From positions 1 through 64,000 of IMG/VR virus record IMGVR_UViG_3300050120_000012: a stretch of DNA of 64,000 bases; one strand, written 5' to 3'. Positions 30,068-37,900 of the stretch are shown here, piece by piece. The notes beneath the pieces were generated by a model. It saw only the letters and a program-made list of their open reading frames with translations. It made no database searches and was not told the origin of the DNA. Source of the DNA: a virus. The number at the start of each line of letters is the position of its first letter. Positions within the stretch are counted from its first letter, which is position 1. Made by a program: the position numbers and the translations under genes.

Positions 30068-30484
30068 ATGGCGTCCCTCAACTATGACAACTATTTCTAT
30101 CATCTGGCGCGGGGCGAGATCAATCCTCTGACGGATACCTTCAATGCGTTGCTTGTAACGTCGTCCTACACTCCGAACAAGGGAACGCACAATTCGCTGT
30201 CCGACATCACCAATGAGGTTGTCGGGGCAGGCTACACGGCGGGCGGCGAGGCGGTGGCGGCCTCAGTCAGTCTCGACGCCACGAACCACCGTGTGGACGT
30301 TTCCTTCGCTGGCGCGAGTTGGTCATCTGCGACCATCACGGCGAGAGCCGCCGTCATCTATAAGGTGGGTTCCGATGCTGCGCATAGCTGGCTTGTCGGT
30401 TATGCGGACTTTGGATCAAATGAAGTCGACTCGGGCGGCACTTTTGCGGTGTCCTTCACGACGCCGCTCCGCATTCAAAACTAA
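30068..30484 (+). CDS. Head or decoration-type structural protein
   Basis: 138 residues. Strand-rich, soluble sequence (NYDNYFYHLARGEINPLTDT, AVAASVSLDATNHRVDVSFA, SGGTFAVSFTTPLRI) of the type found in small phage head-decoration or 'DUF2190/DUF4054-neighbour' proteins. The family is uncertain; the place between capsid and connector genes supports a virion role. Confidence 0.66.
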   Translation: MASLNYDNYFYHLARGEINPLTDTFNALLVTSSYTPNKGTHNSLSDITNEVVGAGYTAGGEAVAASVSLDATNHRVDVSFAGASWSSATITARAAVIYKVGSDAAHSWLVGYADFGSNEVDSGGTFAVSFTTPLRIQN

Positions 30485-30535
30485 TCAGGAGCCGGTCTAG
30501 GCCGGGTTATACATCATGGTGGCTCCTGATTTTTT
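30483..30535 (+). promoter_or_regulatory. Terminator-like hairpin that encloses a start codon
   Basis: AATCAGGAGCC (30483-30493) pairs perfectly over 11 bp with GGCTCCTGATT (30521-30531), followed by TTTT. The 5' arm contains the upstream stop codon region and the AGGAG ribosome site; the loop holds GGTCTAGGCC and the ATG (30516) of the next gene. It could attenuate transcription and also mask the ribosome site. Confidence 0.65.
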
Positions 30536-31067
30536 CATCCTTCAAGACGATGGCGGTATCACACCCGATGCGAATAGCTATGCAGATATTGACTTCTTTG
30601 TTGACTACTGTGCATCTCGCGGACGGATCATCGTTGATCCGCTCACGACGGCGCAATACACCGACGCGCAAATTGCTGTGGCGCTCATCCTTGGCCGTGA
30701 CTATATGGATGGCCGGTGGGGCTGGATCGGCTTTCGCCAACAAATCGATCAAACAACTGAGTGGCCTCGACTCGACGCTTTCGATTCATCGAACAGCTAC
30801 GTCAATGGGATCACTGATACTCTCCGCCGGGCTCAATGTGAGTATGCCTTTATTGCCCTGACTTCTGGCGTTGACTTGAACCCGGCTCCAGATCGCGATA
30901 CCACAGGTGTCGCCGTTCAATCGAAGACGACGCAAGTTGGACCGATCCTCGAATCGATCCACTACGTTGCCGGTGCTGTATTCGTCAATCCCTCCTATCC
31001 GGCTGCGGACAATATCCTCAAGAGCCGTGGGTACACGATCAACCGCTCAACCCTCATGAGGGGGTAA
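30516..31067 (+). CDS. DnaT-like/head-tail connector protein
   Basis: 183 residues from ATG 30516-30518. The opening SYADIDFFVDYCASRGRIIV and WGWIGFRQQIDQTTEWPRLD match phage 'putative DnaT-like' connector proteins, where SYxxxxxADxYxxxRG and WPR are recurrent. In such phages the gene sits right after the capsid genes and forms a neck ring. The start codon lies within a stable hairpin (30483-30531), which may lower its expression. Confidence 0.72.
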   Translation: MVAPDFFILQDDGGITPDANSYADIDFFVDYCASRGRIIVDPLTTAQYTDAQIAVALILGRDYMDGRWGWIGFRQQIDQTTEWPRLDAFDSSNSYVNGITDTLRRAQCEYAFIALTSGVDLNPAPDRDTTGVAVQSKTTQVGPILESIHYVAGAVFVNPSYPAADNILKSRGYTINRSTLMRG

Positions 31068-31068
31068 G

Positions 31069-31458
31069 ATGGCGGATGCGTTCTACGATTCTCTAATCAA
31101 AACCGCCGATGCTTTGATTACGAAGCGCGGACGCCAAGTATCCATCATCCATCCTACGGACGCAACTGCGCCTGATCCGACCAAGCCGTGGGACGGCGCA
31201 GTCGGCCAAGGTGCGCCACTCACCAATACCACGTTCGCTGTGTTCACTCAGTTCGACCGCAAGTCGGTGGATGGTACTCAGATCAAGGCGACTGATCTGA
31301 AGATGATCTTCACCGCCTTAAAGATCGTTGACTTTGACATCTCCAGCCGTGACGTGGTTCAAGATACCATTTATGGAAAGCTGGCGATCATTGACGTTGG
31401 TTTGATCCAACCCGGTTCGACGAAGGTGCTATACACCCTTCAAGTGCGGAGGGCGTAA
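31069..31458 (+). CDS. Head-closure/neck protein
   Basis: 129 residues starting one base after the previous stop. A short helix (FYDSLIKTADALITKRGRQV) then strands (NTTFAVFTQFDRKSVDGTQI, DTIYGKLAIIDVGLIQPGST, KVLYTLQVRRA) is the usual plan of small stopper or neck proteins. The position between connector and tail terminator agrees. No strict family motif seen. Confidence 0.66.
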   Translation: MADAFYDSLIKTADALITKRGRQVSIIHPTDATAPDPTKPWDGAVGQGAPLTNTTFAVFTQFDRKSVDGTQIKATDLKMIFTALKIVDFDISSRDVVQDTIYGKLAIIDVGLIQPGSTKVLYTLQVRRA

Positions 31459-31991
31459 TGGCGAACCCGAATGCCAAGGGGAATTACTCCTATACCCCCG
31501 GCGATGCGCGTGAAGCGATGTACGCCACCTTCTGGAATACTTGGGACGATAGCCTGCTAGGCTGGCGCGCTGTTCTGCCCGGCGTGATGCCCGATGATCC
31601 TTTGCTCGCCCCCACGGTGGCATGGGACGCTGAAGAGCCCGAAGACGATGCTGCGATCACCGCTCCTGTGGTCTATGCCTACGTCCGCCACACCACCGGC
31701 AAGCAAGCCAGCCTGTCGGCCCGTCAGGACCCGACTACAGAGCAATGGATAGGCCGCCGCTGGCAAAGGACCGGGTTCATCTTGCTACGGCTTGACGTGC
31801 CTCAGTCTATGCAGTTGAAAACCGGGGATGCCCTCGCTAAGGTGATCGTTAACGCTTTCCAAGGGAAGCGCGGCGTCGGTTCGGGCGCGGGTATCATCTT
31901 CCCCTCTGTTCGTCCTATCGAGCAAGGCAATTTGAAGTCCCGCTATCGGATCGACATCAACGTCAGCTTCCAATACGACGAACTCGTTTAA
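31458..31991 (+). CDS. Tail terminator-type protein
   Basis: 177 residues, start at an AATG overlap with the previous stop. The pattern TPGDAREAMYATFWNTW, IGRRWQRTGFILLRLDVPQS, TGDALAKVIVNAFQGKRG and a late FPSVRPIEQG resembles tail-terminator proteins that cap the tail tube under the head. It is followed by the tail-tube gene as expected. Confidence 0.7.
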   Translation: MANPNAKGNYSYTPGDAREAMYATFWNTWDDSLLGWRAVLPGVMPDDPLLAPTVAWDAEEPEDDAAITAPVVYAYVRHTTGKQASLSARQDPTTEQWIGRRWQRTGFILLRLDVPQSMQLKTGDALAKVIVNAFQGKRGVGSGAGIIFPSVRPIEQGNLKSRYRIDINVSFQYDELV

Positions 31992-32018
31992 CGTCCCTCC
32001 AGTTTAGGAAACCGGAAA

Positions 32019-33539
32019 ATGGTTAACAAGATTGACTCCAATTTTACCGGCCTCCGGTACACGCTGGAGGTCCGTGGATCGCCGAAGACTCTTCCCGGTG
32101 ATCCGGCGTGGCTGGAGCTTGAACCGAACTCCTATGCGGACTTCGGTGCGACCACCACTCTGAAGGCCCGCAACCCCATCGTCGCCAATCGTCAGCAACG
32201 CAAAGGCCGCGTTGTGGACATCGAAGCGAAGGCCGGGTTCAGCATTGACTTCACGTCGGATAATATGCTGGAGTTGATGCCGTGTTTCTTCTTCGCCGAT
32301 TGGCGCAAGGCGTCCGTCGCGGAGATCGATGCTCCTACGTCCGTCGTCGCCTACAATGCGACGGGTCCTGTCGCCGGGGCCTTCGACAAGGTGGCGAGCT
32401 TCGGCGGCAAGGCCGTCGCCGGATCGTTGATCTCCACCAGCGGCTTCACCAACGCCGCGAACAACGGCATCTTCCAAGTGAGCGCCGTCGCTGCGGATAG
32501 CCTGTCCGTCACGTCCCATGCCATCGTCGCCGAAGCCGGTCCCCCGGCAACGTCGGTTATCAAGGTGGTGGGCTTCGTCGGCGCGGCTGGCGATCTCACC
32601 ATTGACGCCAGCAACGCCGCCGCCCCGGCTCTTCTGTCCACGGTCTTCGACTTCACCACTCTGGAGTTGATCCCCGGTCAATGGGTCTATATCGGCGGCG
32701 ATGCCGGTACGTCCGCGTTCGCCGACGAAGGGAACAACGGCTTCGCCCGTATTCAGGCGATCTCCGCCCATCGGATGACGTTCGACAAGACGCAGAATAC
32801 GATGGTCACGGACAACGGTGCGGGCCAGAGCATCGAAGTCTTTATGGGCGACTTCCTGAAGAATGAGAACGACCCGACTCTGATCGTCACTCAGACGATC
32901 CAGTTGGAACGGTCTCTGTCGTCCGCCGGGTTCCAATACCTTCCCGGCACGTTCTGCAACGAACTGACGATTGACATGAAGTCCGCCGACAAGATCGAAC
33001 TGGCGATGACCTTCATCTCGCTCACCGAAGAAGACTTGGACTACGGTGATCGGAAGACCGGGACGTTCCCCGACATCGCCACGGACCCGGAAGCCTACAA
33101 TACCTCTTCCGACCTGATCCGCATCCGTTCGGCGCTTCAAGGGACGGCCTCTCCGCTGTTCGCCTTCATGCAAACGATGTCGCTGAAGATCGCGAACAAC
33201 GTGTCGCCGCTGAAGGCCCTCGGCGTCCTCGGCGCGTTTGATACCACCATCGGGGACTTCATCGTCTCCGGTGACATCACCGCGTACTTCTCCGATCTCG
33301 CCGCCGTCGAAGCCGTCCGCTTGGCCGATTCGGTGTCGGTGGACTTCGTTCTGGCGCTCGACAATCGCGGATGGCTGTTCGACATTCCCGAACTCACCTT
33401 CGACAAGGGTACGTTGACCGTGACCAAGGATCAGCCGATCACTATCCCGGTCGGCATCAATGCCGCCGAAGACGATACGCTGAAGACGACGCTCATGGCG
33501 ACCTACTTCAGCTATCTCCCCGACGCCGCGACCGCTTAA
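32019..33539 (+). CDS. Major tail tube protein with large insertion
   Basis: 506 residues, about twice a typical tail-tube protein. The N-terminus (NKIDSNFTGLRYTLEVRGSP, EPNSYADFGATTTLKARNPI) and C-terminus (LDNRGWLFDIPELTFDKGTL, AEDDTLKTTLMATYFSYLPD) carry the strand pattern of tail-tube families. The middle (about residues 105-290) holds repeated GxxLISTSGFTNAANNGIFQ-like and EGNNGFARIQAISAHRMTF blocks, probably two surface domains. It forms the stacked rings of the tail. GC-rich, strongly coded. Confidence 0.82.
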   Translation: MVNKIDSNFTGLRYTLEVRGSPKTLPGDPAWLELEPNSYADFGATTTLKARNPIVANRQQRKGRVVDIEAKAGFSIDFTSDNMLELMPCFFFADWRKASVAEIDAPTSVVAYNATGPVAGAFDKVASFGGKAVAGSLISTSGFTNAANNGIFQVSAVAADSLSVTSHAIVAEAGPPATSVIKVVGFVGAAGDLTIDASNAAAPALLSTVFDFTTLELIPGQWVYIGGDAGTSAFADEGNNGFARIQAISAHRMTFDKTQNTMVTDNGAGQSIEVFMGDFLKNENDPTLIVTQTIQLERSLSSAGFQYLPGTFCNELTIDMKSADKIELAMTFISLTEEDLDYGDRKTGTFPDIATDPEAYNTSSDLIRIRSALQGTASPLFAFMQTMSLKIANNVSPLKALGVLGAFDTTIGDFIVSGDITAYFSDLAAVEAVRLADSVSVDFVLALDNRGWLFDIPELTFDKGTLTVTKDQPITIPVGINAAEDDTLKTTLMATYFSYLPDAATA

Positions 33540-33576
33540 CACCTTGCCTCTGTGGAGGCATTCGAGCTAGTGTCTA

Positions 33577-33603
33577 GGGCCGTCCCATCGGGGCGGCCCT
33601 TTT
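33577..33603 (+). terminator. Terminator after the tail-tube gene
   Basis: GGGCCGTCCC (33577-33586) pairs with 33590-33599 around an ATC loop (one mismatch), followed by TTTT (33600-33603). Almost the same sequence occurs on the minus strand at 63517-63545. Confidence 0.85.
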
Positions 33604-33622
33604 CATTGGAGTTACCCGGATC

Positions 33623-34084
33623 ATGAGCCCCTACGCCTCTTACAAGATGGACCGCGACAAAGAGAAGTCCGGCGTCGTCATCGTCGAAAACGAGTTCTTC
33701 CGCATCACAGGTGCGCGGGCTGGCGGTAAGAACGTCGCCTATGAAGACCTTCGTGAAGCCCTCACCAAGCCCCATCGCCGGGCGATCCAGACGGGGACTC
33801 TCCCCAAGGAATTGCAGGATCGGCTCAACGCCGAACTCGCCGCCGGGGCGCTGGTGAAGTTGTGGGAGACCAATGAGAATGCCGGTACTCCCGGCGCGGC
33901 TCCGAAGTGGAAGCCGAACACCATCCACGATCCGGTGAGCGGCAAGGTGGAGAAGATCACGCCCGAACTGATCGTGGCGACCTTCCTCCAGTTCGACGAA
34001 CTGTACGATCAGTTCTCGCGCGGCTGCGTTGATGTCGAGAACTTCCTTGATAAGGAGGCAATCGAGGCCGACGTAAAAAACTAG
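33623..34084 (+). CDS. Tail assembly chaperone, short form
   Basis: 153 residues from ATG 33623-33625. A helical protein (YEDLREALTKPHRRAIQTGT; ITPELIVATFLQFDELYDQF; RGCVDVENFLDKEAIEADVK) following the tail-tube gene and preceding the tape measure, the canonical place of the lambda G-type chaperone. Its last codons are GTA AAA AAC TAG, containing the heptamer A-AAA-AAC. Ribosomes that slip -1 there make a longer fusion. The protein chaperones the tape measure during tail assembly and is not in the virion. Confidence 0.85.
   Translation: MSPYASYKMDRDKEKSGVVIVENEFFRITGARAGGKNVAYEDLREALTKPHRRAIQTGTLPKELQDRLNAELAAGALVKLWETNENAGTPGAAPKWKPNTIHDPVSGKVEKITPELIVATFLQFDELYDQFSRGCVDVENFLDKEAIEADVKN
34053..34081 (+). 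promoter_or_regulatory. Programmed -1 frameshift signal
   Basis: The slippery heptamer A AAA AAC is at 34075-34081, in phase with the chaperone codons and directly before its TAG. An internal Shine-Dalgarno-like AGGAGG lies at 34053-34058, 16 bases upstream, the type of element known to stimulate -1 slippage (as in dnaX). Confidence 0.85.
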
Positions 34085-34503
34085 AGGCCCATCTGGAATA
34101 CAGGTTTTTACATGGAGAGGGTGAAGAGACAGTTCTCAAATCCGCGTACTCCAGTATAAAGACCATCCGGGGAAAGGTAGTCGGAGAAGTCCGGCTACCT
34201 GATTTCCTTAAGAATGCCCCGGAACTGTATTTCTGGCTTGCCCCATACTATGAGGCATTCCAGACCCTATCCTCTACTCGCCGTGTGGATGGGATGACCG
34301 GATCAATCGGGCGGATTCCTTGGACGGCGGTGGACCAATATGCGAAGAGGTATCCAGTATTTGAAGAGGACTTCGAAGTCTTTGAACTCTACATCAAAGT
34401 CCTAGACGAAAAGCTTCTCCAGCTAGTCAAAGACAATAAGCCAAAAGGCAATCGTCCAGAGCGGCCACCGCTCACACCGAAGTCGAAGATAGGAAGAAGC
34501 TAA
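34081..34503 (+). CDS. Tail assembly chaperone, frameshift extension (T-like)
   Basis: This reading frame is entered by -1 slippage at 34075-34081; no good independent start exists until 34285. It adds about 140 residues (KLEAHLEYRFLHGEGEETVL onward, through LPDFLKNAPELYFWLAPYYE to a basic Pro/Lys-rich end) to the short form, like lambda GT. The long form binds the tape measure. The stop shares a base with the next start (TAATG). Confidence 0.8.
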   Translation, partial: LEAHLEYRFLHGEGEETVLKSAYSSIKTIRGKVVGEVRLPDFLKNAPELYFWLAPYYEAFQTLSSTRRVDGMTGSIGRIPWTAVDQYAKRYPVFEEDFEVFELYIKVLDEKLLQLVKDNKPKGNRPERPPLTPKSKIGRS

Positions 34504-34949
34504 TGGTTGACCGCCGGGGTTCGAATCAGTTCACACGGCGACTCAAGCTCAACGCAGATAAGTTCGAACGCGGCGCTCAGAAGATGATACAAAACGCGGC
34601 CAAGGCCGCGCTTGAGGTAGTCGTCTTAGGTTCTCGCGTTGATACTGCAACCTCTCGCTCTAACTGGATCGTCACAAGAGATGCCCCCAATAGTGGGACG
34701 ATCTCGGCGTACTCTCCATATCCTAAAGGATCGAAAGGCGGCGGTGAGGGATCGGCTGAGACGGCCAACGCAGCTACGGCTCTAGCCAACGGATTCGCCA
34801 TCATCGAAGAATATCAGCTAGGCGTCGATCCCGATCTATTTATCACGAACAACGTCAGATACCTTCGCTATATCCCGGAGATGGGGGCCTTGACTACAGA
34901 GGCCGCCGACGCAGCCCGGCTAGTTCTTAGAGCGGTGAAATTGCTGTGA
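34503..34949 (+). CDS. Tail or neck component, HK97 gp10-like
   Basis: 148 residues from ATG 34503-34505. NADKFERGAQKMIQNAAKAA, then DTATSRSNWIVTRDAPNSGT, and later ITNNVRYLRYIPEMG, match the gp10-like family (helix, then a T/S-R-S-NW segment, then NxxxY). These proteins are tail-completion components. Its TGA overlaps the tape-measure GTG start. Confidence 0.7.
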   Translation: MVDRRGSNQFTRRLKLNADKFERGAQKMIQNAAKAALEVVVLGSRVDTATSRSNWIVTRDAPNSGTISAYSPYPKGSKGGGEGSAETANAATALANGFAIIEEYQLGVDPDLFITNNVRYLRYIPEMGALTTEAADAARLVLRAVKLL

Positions 34950-37900
34950 GCGACGAACAGTTTAATATCCGCTTTAATGAGCAAGGCGCTTCCGATGTAA
35001 TCAAGCGGATGCGCGAAGTCGTGTCCTCCGCTGGAGACGCGGCTGAAGCCACTGAGAACTTGAACGATCAGCTTGGGAAGGTCCAAGCTAAAGCCAACCC
35101 GGCTCAAGCCGCCTATGAAAAGCTGGCGTCCGGGATCGATGTATTGGGCCGGGCTCAGAAGGCCGGTCTCATTACTATGGATCAGGAGGCCCGTTCGCGG
35201 ACTAACCTGATCGGTCGGATGGAAGCACAGGTCCGTCCGTTTTCCACTCTCGTCTCCAATATCCAGAATGAGACGCGAGCCCTCAGTCTAAATCGGACTG
35301 AACGGGATGCGACACTTCGCACCATGCAACAGATGCAATCGTTGCAGTCACGCGGCGTAGCTCTGTCTGCGCAAGAGCGTGAACAACTTGCGGCGACGAA
35401 CCTTGCGTATGTCCGTCAACGCGAAAGCATCGCTGCAACTGCGGCTGCGGAACGTGAGCGCGTCGTCGCTGCGCAGACCGCCGCTCGGGAAGTAGCCGCC
35501 GCTGCACGTCAGGAAGAACAAGCCAAGATCGCCGCCGCCCGCCAAGCTGCGGCTGAGAAGGCGCGTATCCATCGCGAGTCTCAAACGCAGCAAGCCCAAG
35601 GCGCTCGCCGGGATAGCATCGTCGGTTCCGTGGTTCCGAAGATCGAAGCGGAGACCGCCGCGTATCGTCTGAACACCGTCGAGCGGAATGCCAATCTGCG
35701 GACGATCCAGCAATCCGAAGCTCTGCGCACGTCTGGCATCACGCTCACGGAAGAAGAGACGGCGGCGATCCTGTCCGCCAACGTCGCGCTTGCTCAGCAA
35801 CGTGAAGCGAACCAACTTCTGGCGTCCACCGAACGGGAGCTTAATAGCGTCCGCTCGCGCACGTCCACCAATCCCGCTCAAGCGGCGCAGAGCCGCCTTA
35901 ATGCCGACCGCGCGACCGTGGGGAGAGCGGGAGCCGTTGGTCTTATTTCGGGTTCGGAACAAGCTGCGCTGGAGCGCCAGTTGGGTCTAGCCTATGAGGC
36001 TCAGATCAATCCGCTGATCCGCACGAACGAACTCCTGCAACAGCGCGCGTCCTATCAGTCAGGTCTCTTCGAATCGGGCCGGGCTCTGGCGCTTGTGGAG
36101 CGTGATGTCGCCGCCGCTGAAGAAGCCGGGATCGCCGTCAGCCGTGAACAGATCGCCAGCCTTCGGGCGCAGGCTCAACAGATCGACCGCGTTGAAGGGG
36201 CTTACCGTTCGCTGAAGACCGCCAGCGGTTTGCTTGGCAATGTCATCGGTGGCTTTGCTCTGGCGGGTGGTGCGGGTGAACTCGGCAAGTCTATCGATGA
36301 GACCACGAACGTCCGCAACTTGGTCGGGGTTACTTCGACGGGTCCGCAAAATCAGCAAGACGCTACACAAGGCGTTTACAAGGTCGCTGAAGATACTCGC
36401 TCCAGCGTCGAAGATACCGCGAAGCTCTACTCCCGTCTGGAGCTTGCGGCTCAACGCTTCGGCATTGGTCAAACGCAAGTCTTGGGTCTCACCAAGGAAG
36501 TCAACGAACAAATCCGTTTGTCGGGTACTTCTGAAGGTGAAGCCACTCGGGCGGTGATCGACTTCGCCCACTCCATCGGTTCGGGCAATGTCCAGTTCCG
36601 CGAACTCCGTGCGCTCACTCAGCAAGCGCCGTTTGTCGCGGTGGAGATCGCCAAGGGTTTGACCGCGCTCGCCAAAGAAGGAACCGCCCAAGGTGAGGCG
36701 TTCAAGCAACGTGCGTCGAAGGCTGGCATCAATGTCGATCAACGTGACATCGGCATTGGCGATCTGAAGGAACTGACTTCGAAGAAGGCGCTTGGATCGA
36801 ATGACATCATCGCCGCCCAAGCTCTTGAGGCGGACGATACCCAAAAGCGATTTGAGAAGCTGACGCCGACCATCGCCCAAGCCGGTGTGCAACTGAAGGA
36901 CTTCTTCCTCCAGTATGTCGATAGCGCAAACCAATCGACCGGCGCAGGCCGTAACATCGCTGAAGGTATCGAGTTCATCGGGAAGAACCTCTCAACGATC
37001 ATCCCCATTGTCCTGATCGCCGGTTCGGCGCTCGCCGGTCTATTCATTGCTGAGAAGCTGATCCAAGGTGCGACCTTGATTGGCGTCCTCTTTGAAAAGG
37101 TCGGAATTGGCATCGGCGTAACGAAGACCGCTACTGGCGCGACCGCCGGGAATACAACTGCGATGGATAAGAACACCATCGCCCAAGGCGTCAATGCCAA
37201 AGAGGTTGACGCTGTGACGGCGGCGCTCGCCCGGCAAACCATCGCCCGGCGCGAAGCCTCTGGCGCGGCTGCACCTAAGCCCGGCGTCGGTGCGGCTGGC
37301 GCTGGAGCGGCGGCTGAAGAGGTAGGCGTAGGGGTTGCCGCCGTCGAAGGCGAGGGAGCCGCTGTGGCGGGCTCTGCGGCGCTCGGCATCGGTGCTGTGG
37401 CGACCGGGTTCACGGTGGTCATCCCACTCATCCTCGCGGCGGCTGCGGCCTATGCGTTGCTGAAGGACAATGTGAACCTCGCCACCGATCAAACCATTGC
37501 GTACTCCGATGATGGGGTGACGAAGGCGATCCAAGGCAACATCACGCTTGGCGACGTTGCCGGTGCGATCTTCAGCAATATCCAGACGGGTGCGACGGAA
37601 ACCGCTGGCGTCCAGAAGAAGGCGTCCGACGATACGGCGGCGACTGATAAGAAGAACTTGGATGATCGTCTAAACCACGCCAAGGCGAACTTCGATAAGA
37701 CGCACACCTACTATAACCAAATGGCGTCCGGCATCGTCAAAACGAGTATCGATGTCGCGACCTTCCTTGAGACGACTCAAGATCGTATCTTGCTTGGGTT
37801 CGATCTCTTGGCTGGTGGTATCGAAGTCGCCTTCGCAAATGCTTTCGATTATGTGGCTAATAAGTTCGGCGATCTTCTGAACGCGACTGTCATCCCCGGT

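Noticed and set aside
32004-33542. Leftward frame of 512 codons opposite the tail-tube gene
   Set aside because: Antisense shadow of a GC-rich gene with Arg/Gly/His bias; the rightward frame carries tail-tube features and fits the operon.
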